Assembly: GCA_963931925.1 (NCBI GenBank)
Contig: OZ007583.1
Span: 12,809,633-12,873,632, forward strand
Origin: Onchidella celtica
Lineage: Eukaryota > Mollusca > Gastropoda > Systellommatophora > Onchidiidae
Length of the DNA: 64,000 nucleotides
Direction: 5' to 3'
The notes under the pieces are model-generated. The model ran no database searches, was not told the DNA's origin, and worked only from the letters and a program-made list of their open reading frames with translations. Shown piece by piece: positions 11,331-27,340 of this stretch (positions are counted from its first letter, which is position 1; the number at the start of each line of letters is the position of its first letter). Made by a program: the position numbers and the translations under genes.

Positions 11331-11668
11331 ATTCAGTACCAGATTTTGAATCTAGAAACAAAGGTGGAAATGAGACTGAATGGATGCTTGATGAGGAAAT
11401 ATTCAAAGTACTGGAAGAAAGGTATGGACCTTTTGATTTGTTTGCCTCTAGATTAAATTACAGGATTCTGCCTTATGTTGCCTGGAGACCTGACCCTTAT
11501 GCCATCTACTGCAATGCATTTCATTTGAATTGGAAGTTTATATATGCTTACTGTTTTCCTCCATTTAGCATGATTTCAAAAGTACTACAGAATTTGGAAG
11601 AAGACAGAGGAGAAATGTGTCTGATTGCTCCTCATTGGCCAACTCAGGCTTGGGGCAAAAACTTTTAA
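11331..11668 (+). pseudogene. DIRS Dam-like methyltransferase-related domain
   Basis: The frame from about 11331 to 11668 includes GPFDLFASRLNYRILPYV, AFHLNWKFIYAYCFPPFSMI and CLIAPHWPTQAW. This block, between RNase H and recombinase, corresponds to the region in DIRS elements compared with N6-adenine methyltransferases; the PPF triplet sits where DPPY-like motifs occur. Enzyme activity is not established for this copy. The conserved continuation LLRLLVEEPLELSRGKD is in a different frame (11650-11785), so another frameshift exists near 11650. Confidence 0.7.
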
Positions 11669-11779
11669 GACTGCTTGTGGAAGAACCACTGGAACTTTCT
11701 CGGGGAAAGGATACACTGAAACACCCAATATACTTGGACAGAGTCCATCCTCTGGGAAAAAGACTAAAGTTGATAGCTT

Positions 11780-12743
11780 GCAGATTATCCGCCAGAAATT
11801 CAAAAAACAAAAACTTTCAGAGGAAACTATAGACATCTTAATGAGTTCATGGAGGAAAGGAACAATCAAACAATATTCTACATATATTGACAAATGGATT
11901 GAACACTGTAAAAAGGAAAATGTTGACATATTTTATGTCAGTATGGTGGAAGTACTTAACTTTCTCACAGATCTATACAATAAAGGCCTTAGTTATAGCA
12001 GCATTAATGGAGCTAGAAGTGCCATATCTGCTATTAGTCAAAATAATATTGGAGAAAATTCCATTATAAAACGGTTTATGAAAGGGGTTTTCCATAACAG
12101 ACCAGCTTTGCCACGATATTCTGTAACATGGAACCCTGACACCGTTCTGAAATTGCTGGGAAAATGGGACCCTCCTGATCAACTGTCTTTAAAACAGCTC
12201 ACACTTAAAGTGTCAATGCTGTTATTGCTGTGTCCAGCAAGAAGGGGCCAAACAATTGTGTCACTCAGTATAAAAAACATAAGATTTTTCGATAATGAAA
12301 CTAGAATAGCCATTGGGGACATCATTAAGACAACAAAACCAAATCGACATATGCCAGAGATTGTGGTGCCCAAATTTCATGGGAACTCTTCTTTATGTCT
12401 AAGTATATATTTATCTGCATATATTGAGAGAACAACTTATTTACGTAAAGATAAAAATCAACTGTTGATTAGTTTCAAACCCCCTCATAAGGCTATAACC
12501 AGAGACACCCTTAGTAGGTGGGTGAGGATGATTCTTGAAGAGGCAGGAATTGATCTTACGCGATTCAAACCTCATTCTGTTAGAGGTGCTTCTACTAGCA
12601 TGGCAGCATCGAGGAATGTGTCATTGGCAACTATCATGGCTTCGGTAGGCTGGAGGAGTGAATCTACATTCGCAAAGTTCTACCAAAAGCCATTAGACAG
12701 TAACACAGGAGACTTGGGTGAGGCTTTGATTGCCTCCAACTAA
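11780..12743 (+). pseudogene. DIRS tyrosine recombinase
   Basis: It would insert the circular DNA copy by site-specific-type recombination, which explains the absence of a TSD. Visible: the core-binding part SSWRKGTIKQYSTYIDKW; the first catalytic Arg in LLCPARRGQTIVSLS; the H-x-x-R box KPHSVRGASTSMA; the Trp in SVGWRSESTF; and the tyrosine in FAKFYQKPL (about 12680). The ORF closes at 12741 and is open from about 11625, but residues before about 11780 read out of frame relative to the conserved upstream block. The catalytic R-H-R-W-Y set is complete, so this module alone could still be intact. Confidence 0.9.
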
Positions 12744-12841
12744 GGTAAATTTAGTACTATCTTATTTACCTTTCAGGAGACTTGGGTGAGGCCTTGATTG
12801 CCTCCAACTAAGGTAAATTTAGAACTATCTTATTTACCTTT
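12706..12841 (+). repeat. 68-bp tandem duplication over the recombinase stop
   Basis: caggagacttgggtgagg through aggtaaatttag and ttatttacctt occurs at 12706-12773 and again at 12774-12841 with very few differences. The first copy contains the last codons and stop of the recombinase; the second is non-coding. Confidence 0.9.
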
Positions 12842-12924
12842 ACTATGAGACGGAATAGACAGAATTGGCCACATGATTTAAAACTCTCGTTGATTCCCTG
12901 AACTTACGAAAAGTTCCGAAGTAG

Positions 12925-13204
12925 AATTTGTAATTAAGCTATACTGGTTGCAGTTTAATTATAATTCTACTAGGAAACTTGGAGTAAGTGAAGGGAGTTA
13001 ACGCCCTCCCGTCCCATCCCAAACCATGTTCACAAAACAAATTATCTTTGGGGTGATCATGATAAAATGTGGCCAAATCGTCTTCTGACTTGTTTAAAGC
13101 TGAATGATGCGTGCGCAGGACACTCTCTCTCGTTAACTCCCTTTACTGACTCCAAGTTTCCAAGTAGAATTATAATTAAACTGCAACCAGTATAGTTTAA
13201 TTAC

Positions 13205-13208
<4 letters not shown>
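12925..13208. repeat. 284-bp inverted-repeat terminal segment of the DIRS-like element
   Basis: The left arm (12925-13003, from aatttgtaattaag) and right arm (13131-13208, ending tttaattacaaat) are inverted repeats of about 78 bases with few mismatches, separated by about 127 bases. The spacer contains the inverted copy of the element's left-terminal region (tgaatgatgcgtgcgcagga). It may be the internal complementary region, or a small related foldback element next to it. Confidence 0.75.
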
Positions 13209-13500
<292 letters not shown>

Positions 13501-13979
13501 TGGCTTGATCTGACTGTCTGTGGTAACAAAGTTAAAATCACTGCCGTCTGCCATCGTCTGTGTACGTTTTACCCCAACCCTCACGCCCCATAACTTCAGA
13601 CTTACTGTAGATTATCGTCAAGTCAAGCTGGAGTATTGTCCCTTTGACAAGTTTGCGATGATGTTTTAACTGTGAAACTTAAACCACGTTTTTTTTAAAA
13701 CTCAAAGATCAACCTAAACTGTTACACACTGTTTACTACATTTTTTATTTAAAAAATTGGAACCCCTCGAGTAAAAAATGCTGAAGATTAATATGTATTG
13801 GGAATTATCACGTTTTTATGCACAAGACAAATTAGTTTGAGATATGGAACAGTTGCAGATTGGGTTGGCTAAACGTTGGCATTTCCGCAATATTTTGATT
13901 TCCAATATTCAGGCAGTAGTTCCAAACTTCGGAAAATTTCATTCAATTACTTTATTTATTTATGTATTAATTCATGTTT
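13501..13979. other. Non-coding stretch
   Basis: AT-rich sequence with no recognised feature between the microsatellite and a solo LTR. Confidence 0.5.
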
Positions 13980-13983
13980 CTAT

Positions 13984-15083
13984 TGTCACGATTAAGGTTG
14001 ATGGCCTTGTACGCCACGAGTATAGAGGGGGTAAACTTAGTAGGGGAGAAGGGGAGTTTTTAAGTTGTTGACTAGCATGAAAGATTAAATATCACGAGGA
14101 AGGTCGGTGACCTTGTGCGCCACGAGTCTAGGGGGGTGAGCATAGCAGGGGAAAACACGGTTTTTAACATTGTTGACGAGCGTGAATAGATACACACGAC
14201 TCGCTTTAAACTAGTCGCGTGTGCAAAAACCTCGGGAGTATAAATAGAGGAGAAGCTCGACACACGTGGTTCCCAAAATTATTCAGTCCCAGAGGAAGAC
14301 GCAGAATTTATCGGTCCGGGCGACAAGTGGAAGGTCGTGCCAGTGGGGACCAGAAGTGTTGGGTGTGTGAGGGATCCATGATGTTCACATTTATTTCCCA
14401 ATAAGAAGAATTTATCGGTCCGGGCGACAAGTGGAAGGTCGTGCCATGGGGACCAGAAGTTGAGGAGTCCTGATGATAGGATGGGAACCCTTCAGGAGCT
14501 CGTGATTTACGATGGCGGGTGTGAACCGTCGGTGTGCTATGTGTTTGCAGAAGTTGAAGAGTCCTGAGGACGGGATGATGAGAACCCCTCAAGGAGCTAG
14601 TAATCTACGATGGCGGGTGTGAACTGTGTGTTCTTATTTGTGTGAAGCCAGGGGCGTCTGTTTCCCCTTTTATCGTCGAAGTTAGAGATCTAGAAAGGAT
14701 CGTGTGAACTCTGGAAACGTGAAACTGCATCAACGAAGAGGGCAGCTGTTGACAGAGACTATTAAGTATACGTAATTAATTTTATGGACAGAGGGGTTAT
14801 ATCTAGATGTGAATCGGGGAATAGAGAATAGCCATGATCCCCAAGAGTGAATTTCAAATATCCCTGTTTTTGTGATTATGTATGTGATTATCATGAGTTG
14901 AATGTTTTGACATAAGTTTTGTCATGCATTTAGAATTAAATATCGTTTAATTTAAATCTCACTCCATGTGTCCGTTGATCGCTGGTCTGCTTGCTTGGCT
15001 TGTTAGCTGGGTTGGAAAGGTAAATAAGTTAGGTACTCATCACACACGTGGTCGTGACCATCTTCACGCACGTGATCGTGACA
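13984..15083 (+). mobile_element. Solo LTR, 1.1 kb, with 4-bp target duplication
   Basis: It starts TGTCACGAT and ends ATCGTGACA, perfect 9-base inverted ends. Both sides carry CTAT (13980-13983 and 15084-15087). Inside is a TATA box and three sets of direct repeats: about 95 bp (13995-14075 and 14103-14185), about 55 bp (14307-14360 and 14407-14460), and about 75 bp (14457-14531 and 14550-14628). No coding sequence. The orientation is taken from the TATA box. This family is distinct from A, B and C. Confidence 0.75.
14239..14247 (+). promoter_or_regulatory. TATA box of the solo LTR
   Basis: gtataaatagag lies about 255 bases into the LTR, with a plausible start site 30-50 bases downstream (ttcagtcccagag, 14282). 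Confidence 0.6.
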
Positions 15084-15924
15084 CTATTTATTTATTCATT
15101 CATCCGTTTATTAGAATTCAACATAGAATTCACGGAGTCATGCACACAATGGTTACAGACCAAATCACATGTCAATCTGTTAAACAAAAAAAAAAAGGAA
15201 TCGCAGTTATACTCTTCAATTACTAAAATGAATTAACGAATGCGAATTGCATACTTAGTTGTGCAGGGTCTTCCTCATTTTTTGTTCACTGTGAGTGTTT
15301 ATTTTGAGAACTTTATAATGTCGTCCTGGTTTATTCATTTGAAAAGCGTTATCTTTATTCTTGTGAGGATAATGAAAAAAGCAAACACACACATGATAAG
15401 AGAGGCCTCGACTGGTTACGACATGTATTTAAAAGATAACTTTTTTAGTTATTTGTTCCATTAAAATAAAGCTGCGCTGCTTTTCCACAAATTCTTTGTT
15501 GCTTTTAGTAGTTGTTGTTTTTTAGTTGTTGTTGCTGTTTGCATTTTTTTTTTCTGTTAAGTTTGCTTGACATAAATCAGGCGTGAGAAAAAACAAATAA
15601 AAAAGAATTGAGAGTAGAATATTTTATATTTATTTTAATGAGGTGGAACGCAAATCTTCAACATCAAATCAATATTTGCACAAATACACAGAACTGACAA
15701 ACAAGTAGGTTTACCTAAAATCTGAATCAGCAGATGAAGAAATAACATGATGTTCCTCGGCACAACATTGTCAAGAGGCAGAAGGATTTTTTGAGGGGTT
15801 GAATGTAAATATAAAAGGAGAGATATTGCGTAATTCACAACTTAAGATGGAGGCAGTCAATCAAGGCAAATATGACATAACACTGTTCTACCTTTCCAAA
15901 TGATTTCACATAATAATTATGACA
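15084..15924. other. Non-coding stretch
   Basis: AT-rich with GTT/T runs (about 15500-15560). No gene seen. Confidence 0.5.
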
Positions 15925-16250
15925 ATGGCCTATCTTCCAAACAATGGTTACATGACACAGTCCTATTTTCCAAACACCAGTTACATGACATGACATGGTC
16001 CTATATTCCAACAACAGTTACATGACACTGTCCTATTTTCCAAACACCAATTACATGACATGACATGGTCCTATATTCCAAAAAACAGTTGCATGAACGA
16101 CACTGTCCTATCTTCCAAACAACAGTTACATGACACTGTCCTATCTTCCAAACAACTGTTACATGACGCGGTCCTATTATCTAAACACGGTTTAAATGAC
16201 ATGTCACTGTTCTATATCCTAAACAACTGTTACATGAAATGAGATTACTT
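15925..16250 (-). repeat. Minisatellite, about 33-38-bp unit
   Basis: On the minus strand the units read like atgtaacagttgtttggaag then ataggacagtgtc. It is the inverted relative of the array at 6845-7325 and lies in the same place relative to its exon, just past the stop codon. Confidence 0.85.
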
Positions 16251-16352
16251 TATATTTCAAATATGACTGGGCTTCTGCAAGAAATATACCACAGGAAACT
16301 CGTTCTTGGCTCTCTGAGGTTGACATCAGCTCAAGTTTATCGTTGCCCGGCC

Positions 16353-20295
<3,943 letters not shown>

Positions 20296-20299
20296 GCTG

Positions 20300-20678
20300 G
20301 AATCCTGGTGACATGAAATCATGTTGTTATATTATTTTGTGTTAGGACTGTTAAAACTATAGTTCAAAATATTATTTGTAGATAACATTTACCTAGCGCT
20401 TCACATCGTTAAATGCAAGCTCCTACCCCTTTACAGATATTCTCCAGCTCAAATTCAGTTCACCAATCAGAGAAATTACTAAACAACGCGTAAAGGTCAG
20501 AAACAGCTGACGTTGCCTTCTACGAATTAGGCAAGTGCGTTTTCAGTTCCTTGTGTTTTGACACTATCGACGTTATACTTGATATCGTATGTAAAAGAAG
20601 GAGCAGTGAAATGAGAAAGGTGGCAACAAAGACTAACACGGTTTTATCTACAAACTCAGTGATAGAAACGCAACAACA
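20300..20678. other. Non-coding stretch upstream of the four-TM gene
   Basis: Possible 5' UTR/intron (an AG acceptor lies at caccag, about 20305). No clear promoter motif. Confidence 0.4.
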
Positions 20679-20683
20679 CACTC

Positions 20684-21918
20684 TGTCACAAATCCCAGAC
20701 TGGGAGATGTAATAAGTATGACAGGACAACAATCACGAACAAACAAGTTTAACACTTAACAGAACAACCCATCAGACTCACACATTTATTAAACATAAGT
20801 ATACATATAATAGCGCAATTACATACATTATATTATTGAAATGCACTGCCGTACAACGGCCTTATTCTCACACACACTCTCCCTCGGATCCACAATCCGG
20901 TAGTTACTCCTAAAGGCACTTCGGCCTCAGCCTCTCCCTCAGGGTCTTAATAGCACATTAATAATTTACTGGCACCGCAGTCTCTCAATATCACCTTCCT
21001 ATTGTCATACACCTTAGCATTCCCCTCGCACCTCAGCAGGGCAATAACACATTATTATTTCCATAGCCATCAACATGGCAACAACATAGTATCAGTTCAC
21101 TAGCCTATCAACATGGCAACAATATAGTATCTCATTCACTCTCAGATCTACGTCCCTGTCCGTGGCCTGACTGCCACGACTTTATGTGCCTCTACTGTCC
21201 TGCACTGACAGCCTCACTTCTGGCCTATGTGTGGCCTCCGGCCCTATGCTGGCCTATCCCCTGTGCTCATCGAGGTGGCTCTGCGGCCCGTCCCCGACAC
21301 CTACAAGAATAATATTACATTGGTATAATACCCTATCATTTCTATTCACTCTACCTCTCCTTACAACCCATGAAACGTACACACACTAGTTCACCTTTCA
21401 CTCACCACACATCTTACGGTAACACACTTCCATCGGAGTACACACTACTCACTCGCGCTACAAATCCATGAACTCACTTTCATCTATCGCTCGTGGCGCA
21501 CATTGCTATATCCAATATCAAGGACTTCCACATTCCTCACATATACTTATTCACATCATGGTAATAGACGAATATAATATAATACATCAATCATAATAAT
21601 CAATCAACGTTCTACATACCAGTCATAACTGGAAAGACTCACTAGTCTTCTCGACTGCTTCCCTTATGTCCGCCCGATGGGCTCTTATTCACAGGTCCGC
21701 TCCGTCGGACCTTCTAACTTGCAGTGATAGTAATCCAGCGCTTTCGCCTCATTCAGACTTCCACACCACTCATACACGCACGCTTTTCCCACTTGTCTGC
21801 ATGAGTTATTTTTACTCTTCCCCTTTCACGTCTTTTCCTATCCGTCTGTCGTGAGCTCTTCTTATTCTACACCCGCTCTGTAGCAATCCCCTTAATTGCA
21901 CTCACTCCACTCGTGACA
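20684..21918 (-). mobile_element. Solo LTR of family B
   Basis: 1,235 bases starting TGTCACAAATCCC and ending CTCGTGACA, flanked by perfect CACTC duplications (20679-20683 and 21919-21923). The diagnostic bases gacaggacaac and aatgcactgcc match B2 rather than B1. Orientation is that of B1 and B2 (element sense on the minus strand). It was presumably left by LTR-LTR recombination. Confidence 0.95.
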
Positions 21919-21923
21919 CACTC

Positions 21924-22224
21924 AGAGAGTTGCTTCCAAACTAGACCTGGGAAAGACCTATAACCTCTTTCGTTGAACACGCATACTTCGTACCTAGTTA
22001 GTTGCGTTTTTTTGTTGTTGTTGTTTTTAAGCAGTTGCTGTGGGTATTGTATTTGTCGATCCTTGCAGTATTCATTTAACGTATTCTTTAAGCCGTTGTT
22101 GGCTTGAATAGAGGCCACGGCCAGTACCACGTTCAGAACTTAACAATACATTAAATCCATTCCTTCACGCCCACTGTTCTCTCCATGTTTTCGTTGGGCA
22201 ACTAAATTAGTACAAAATGATAAC

Positions 22225-22281
<57 letters not shown>

Positions 22282-22940
22282 GACAGAGAGACAGAGAGAG
22301 ACAGAGAGAGAGAGAGAGAGAAAGAGAAAGAGATGTATAATTGACTTCGAAGTCAATTTGTTTTGTTGTTTTTTTTTGTTTTTTAAAGTGGTTTAGGGAA
22401 AGAGGTTGGGGGGGGGGGGGCATATATTTATTAGGATCGAACTTTTGGCGACAAATTATGGATATTGTTGTTGCCATTTCAGGTATATAAATATATCATT
22501 AGCTTAGTTAGGTTGTTTTTTGTCTTTTCAAACTAAAAGCAACAATCAGAAGAAACACCGTTTTTCATCCAGACAAGACAACAACAAAAATCTACAAATG
22601 TGAGCAAAATCGCCATTGCTTACCCTAGCAACATCTATATACATTATTCACTTTGGCTGTAGGGTTAGTCAGTGGTTAAAAAACAAACAAACAAACTTTA
22701 TGCAAGTCTGAATTTGCCTACAATGAATATTATTACTGGAATACAACAGTATTTGAGACACTTGCAAGAGGCTGAGATCTCGAGTTACCAAAGATAATGT
22801 TGGAACGAATGGATGCAGAGTATGGCACATTTCACAATAAAAGAGGAAACTTGAGTATGGCTGTGAAAGAATTGAGAGCTATCATAGACAAGGAGATAAA
22901 ACTCCTATTTTTTCAAAGATGGGGTGGGGGGGGGGGGGGG
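21924..22940. other. Non-coding with GA microsatellite and poly-G
   Basis: (GA)n at 22229-22330, a GTT run near 22012-22028, and a twelve-G run at 22409-22420. An open frame at 22797-22915 lacks recognisable homology. Confidence 0.6.
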
Positions 22941-23183
22941 TTAAAGCCCACACACAGTGGCTTCGGTCTCCTTTCGTTTTCGGCAGTTTACCGAATGACG
23001 TCAGTTTCGACTTGGCGAAAAGCCGAGAGGCTGTCAAAAGCCTTCTCACGGCGCCTTTTAGAGCGCACAGTGCTCCTGCTTTTGTATCCTTTCGTTTTTA
23101 ACTGAGACTGACGTCTTTCGGCGAAACTACTGAAAGTGGGCAGAAATCGAAATGAGACCGGAGTAACTGTGTTTTGGCTCTAA
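22941..23183. mobile_element. Foldback MITE, 243 bp
   Basis: The left arm (ttaaagcccacacacagtgg...cggtctcctttcg) and inverted right arm (ttagagccaaaacacagt...cggtctcatttcg) match over about 75 bases at roughly 75 percent by eye. Both arms contain gacgtcagt near their inner ends. Flanks are TTAA-like on the left and CTAA on the right; no clear TSD. No coding capacity. Confidence 0.6.
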
Positions 23184-24389
23184 GCCACCTTTCCATTGTT
23201 GCCGTAAACATTATACATAGGCCTGGAGCGCATTGACCTAATTTGATAAGCCGGCTAGTTGAATGATGGCCTTACAACCTGTCGTTTCAAAGAGATCTTG
23301 TGCACTAGCCAAACACATGCATTTTTTTTTCTCATTAGAAAGCAATATCGTGACGACACCAACCAAGTTGCTGGCCGATCAAAATTTGCGACTGCACGTG
23401 GGGTCTTAGTTGCTCAGTGGTTACTCCAGAGCTTGCTGAACGTTAGGATTCACCGGTTACTTCCGCAATGGCGTGCAGCCATAATGTCACTGATACAGTG
23501 ATAGTTACATCTAGCTTGATTACGCGGTCTTGCCCATGAAAACTTATTATTTACTATTTATTTACTTTTAATTTGTTTAGTTCATGTCGCGTCTCTGATC
23601 ATATTGCATAAATGAGACTGGCAGGAATTTTTGAAGTAAAAAAAAAACTCCAACCCAAAATATGTGAGTACTGTAAGCATTGTGCTTGACGTCATAAATT
23701 TACTGTCCATTTTCTTTTTCATTCGATCAAGTGGGTGACACGGGACCTTTATCGTGCTGAGCCAAACTTTCCGCTTTGGTGTTTAATTCAACTGCTAGTA
23801 GCCCGTTCCCATGAATTGGGGGTAGATGTGGTTAAACGGTTTAGTACTGAGTATAAAAAAAAAATGGATTTTACAAAGAGCAGAGGAGAATGCAAAAAGA
23901 CAATAATTCCTTCAGTTGGCCGAAAGTAGTACAGGTTCAAGCCTGTATTCAGCTTCATCATAACGAGACCTTAGTCCTTGTTTGTTCCAACTCAACTTTT
24001 TGCTCCAGTGAGAAATTATACTTTAAACGTTTGCAGCTTTGGTATTATGATAAGGAGTTAGAATAAACTGGACCTGTGAAACAGCTCGATAAATGTCACA
24101 ACACATTTTAATGGCTCTTCTACATACCGGAAGAGCTTCAGTTTTTCGAGAAAAATGTTTACTGGAGATAGGACAAAAGCAGGACTACGATCGCGATAGA
24201 TACAGGCGTAAACTCCAGGATGTTAGGTCCCCTCATCACTCACACAAACAAGTCGTTGTGAAATTAGTGCATTTGCCCTAGGTTATCAAAACTGCTTCTC
24301 TGCAGGACAGGTTGTTGATAACAGAAGTACTTAGCCTGTCGGTCTTGGCTTGGCTTGGCTTGTCGTTTTTGTTTTTTTTTTGTACTTGT
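23184..24389. other. Non-coding stretch
   Basis: No gene or element ends recognised. A tRNA-like box-A match near 23405 is not followed by a good box B. Confidence 0.5.
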
Positions 24390-24790
24390 ACACTTTTATT
24401 TGATCACATTTGGGAAATTTCCCATTGTGTCATTGCAGCCCAGTTACATCTGGCACAAACACTTCGACGCCTGAAAGATTTGCCGGTCTGATTTTGTTGT
24501 TGTTGTTGTTGTTTGGAGAGGGAGTGACGGATGGTAGGGATTAGTTGTGTCTTTTCTTTAACTTTTGCCCAGGCAGCCGGCCTTGTTTAGGCCTTCTCTT
24601 CTTCGACTGCAAACTGCCGAGGTATCTTTAACATGTCATCCTTGTTTTTCGCCCTTATCCAAGAAGACTAGGTGCTCGATCTACCTCAAAGGATCAGGGA
24701 CAGAAGAGTATGAGAAATATCCCAAAAATTCCGACCTGCCTGCCCCGAATCAAACCCGGTACCTTCGGCATGAGAGGCGTACACCATAGC
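24390..24790 (-). mobile_element. tRNA-derived SINE, diverged copy
   Basis: On the minus strand the head near 24785 has a box-A-like tctagagctatgg and a box-B-like accgggtttgattcggg. The body contains taaagatacctcggcagtt and the tail ends with gggaaatttcccaaatgtg and an A-rich run. It is collinear with the better copy at 29715-30155. Confidence 0.7.
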
Positions 24791-24799
24791 TCTAGACGG

Positions 24800-26139
24800 A
24801 CGTTTATGTAATTTAAACCTTTCTAGCAGCGACATATTTATTATCATTTTGTCAAGGAAGTGATTGAGTTTTCGAGACAGTAGTTGTCGTGACTTTATTC
24901 ATGTTAGGACAAAATTTTGTTTTCCTAAAAACTCTTTGATATTAATAAATAAAACTTATTAGAACTGATACAAAGGAATTGCTGCCTCATTGTAAAGTAT
25001 TTCAAATGGCAGTAAAATCTTTAGTAACAAACTCATTGGAACTGAGATTATCAATGAAACTTATTGAGGAAAACAAAGATATTATGTATTTGGAAAATCG
25101 ACAAATTTTCGTAGAAAAGAAGAAAAAAATCAGTAATTTAAAAATTGTAAGATTTACATTTTTTTTTTACGAAAACATTTTCACTTTCGTCCCAGTTGGA
25201 GACAGAAGATGGCGAATTTGAATCGTACTAGAGTGGAGTCCAACTTAGCTGAAAAGTTCATGATCTTGAAGGAGCATTGACTGAAGATTGTTCACTGGCA
25301 ATCAGTCTTCAATACAATACAGGGATACATTACTGAATAACGTCCAAATCAAATGCATACATATAGCTTTCGCCCACACCCCCATGCCCCCTTTAGGTTG
25401 CTGTATTAGTAGACGACCGATCTCCCCCGGGGCAGGGAGTTGAAGAAGGAATGTTAGACCGGTGGTCTGTGAGACCTTGAGTACCCTGTGCTTCCCCATA
25501 ACGTTGCAGAAAAAAATGTATTTACTTTTCGCTGAAATCTGGACAATTTTCTTAAATTATTGTGAGGTAACTATCAGTTCTACCATTTCTTTACAAAAGT
25601 CAGCACAGAGAGTGACCACTGAATATCATTTTGGTTTATTCTTATGATGCGCTCATGGGGGCTGTACCATGAGACCCATGGCCATATATGTATGTATTTA
25701 TGTTGTTGTTGTTTTTTTGGCCCTCCACAATTCTGTTCACCAAGACACCCCTAGATGTGTGCCAGATTTCACGAAGATTCCTTACCGCGTCAATTCATGT
25801 ACATCTGTTTCTGAGTTATTGAGTTATGATGTATTATGTTTTTGTAATGATTCCTAAGAAGCGTGTACCATCATGTGCTCTTGAATAGTTTGTGAAAGAG
25901 AATTTTTCTCATGGGGCAATAAATTGGTTTTTATCTTACTTTATCTTATCTTGTCTCTAACCCCACACCCCCCCCCCACTCAACCCCGCCCTCCCAACCA
26001 CACCCCGAGCTCCCACCCCAACCGTTGTGTGCGTTATATTGTATTTTTCACTTTATTCGTCATAAAGCACGGCGACAATTATTTCTTTTAATAGGATTAT
26101 ATGCATATTAATATGATACATAACGATATAATTGGTTAA
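24800..26139. other. Non-coding; possible LINE 3' tail at 25680-25960
   Basis: The sequence before 25960 ends with caataaattggtttttatc and a short (ttatc)n run, which looks like a LINE 3' terminus. This is pattern-based only. A polypyrimidine/C-rich tract follows at 25955-26020. Confidence 0.35.
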
Positions 26140-26330
26140 TCATTACATAATAACAATAATAATAATAATAAAGAAATAGAAGTTAGACTTGTTTTCATTC
26201 CTATAATAGTAATAATAATGATAAATTATACCAATAATAATAATAATGTTTGAAAATATAGCAGTTTGACTTAGTTTCATCCCTATAATAATAATGATAA
26301 TGATGATGATGATAATGACGATGATCATAA
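26140..26330 (+). repeat. ATA/ATG trinucleotide repeat region
   Basis: Three interrupted arrays of (AAT)n and (GAT)n interleaved with a duplicated unit ending agtttgacttagtttcatccc. Confidence 0.8.
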
Positions 26331-26680
26331 GAATAAGAGGAAGAAATATCCGTCAGACTCAGGTTCATCCCTCAAGTAACTGACTGGACTTAAAACGTGA
26401 ACGCCTTTTGACTTACTTTAAAATGTCAGTGAGCGCAAATACTCCAGCTGAGTACGGACGAAGTGAAGCCTTCTGAAGAATGTGTATCACCAAGTCAAGA
26501 ACCAGGCTTTTATAAAATGTTAGTCAATTTGCTTTCCCAGTCTGTGGGTCATAGTCCTGCGTCACGAGGGCAAAGGACTTTTTTTTTTTTTTCTCCATGG
26601 AAACTGTGCAGGCTAATCACACAGGGAATAAGTTCAAGGGCTTTGCGGTCCATTTTTTCTTGAAGCCGGATACTTTCTTT

Positions 26681-27078
26681 CAGTGATTCTCAGCGTGGGC
26701 AATTTTCATTTCCAAGATCGTGGGGGCAACAACGAAGTAAGGGGATGAAAACTTTGACAAGGAAGGAGGATTTGGGGGCAAATATAAGGCAGCCACTGAC
26801 TTGCTTAACAGTATACGTAGATGGGTTTTATGCTTAGAAAAGGTGCTTTTTAAAAAAATACATTTTTTTGATAAACAATACTTTCTGTTTTAAAAGAATA
26901 ATGAACACGCCTGTAATCACCAACAGGGTTTTGAAAAACCAATGTCGTAATTTGTGGGTAATCTGTCTTATTGTGATTAATGTATTTATTGGGTTTGTGT
27001 AAGGACTGGGGGGGGGGGGGGGAGAAAGAAAATGTGGAGCCTAAGGGGCCGACTGCCTGTAAAGGGTTGAGAACAACT
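26681..27078. mobile_element. hAT-like non-autonomous element
   Basis: The left end CAGTGATTCTCAGCGTGGG and right end GGGTTGAGAACAACT form an imperfect inverted repeat of the hAT type (CAGTG-TTCTCA). Candidate 8-bp flanks ctttcttt (26673-26680) and ctttggtt (27079-27086) agree at six of eight positions. The interior is non-coding with a fifteen-G run near 27008. Confidence 0.45.
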
Positions 27079-27210
27079 CTTTGGTTGAAGCAGCGGTGGC
27101 GTCTCAGTTCAACGCGGGGACATGTTCCAACTTATTTGTGTTGCGGAAGAGGTGACCACAATGGCGGCATAAAAAATGTTGTTACATTATAATATTATAT
27201 TATATTTGCT

Positions 27211-27213
<3 letters not shown>

Positions 27214-27251
<38 letters not shown>

Positions 27252-27340
27252 CGAGAGAACAAGACTTTCTGTAAAGCGCCTAGAGCGAACTTGTTTGGAT
27301 TAGGCGCTATATAAATGATCTTCATTATTATTTCATTAGG
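27214..27340 (+). repeat. GA microsatellite and L2/SINE-like 3' tail
   Basis: (GA)n at 27213-27243 is followed by gtaaagcgcctagagcga and taggcgctatataaatg then attatt. That tail is widely shared by L2-clade LINEs and the SINEs they mobilise. Confidence 0.55.
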
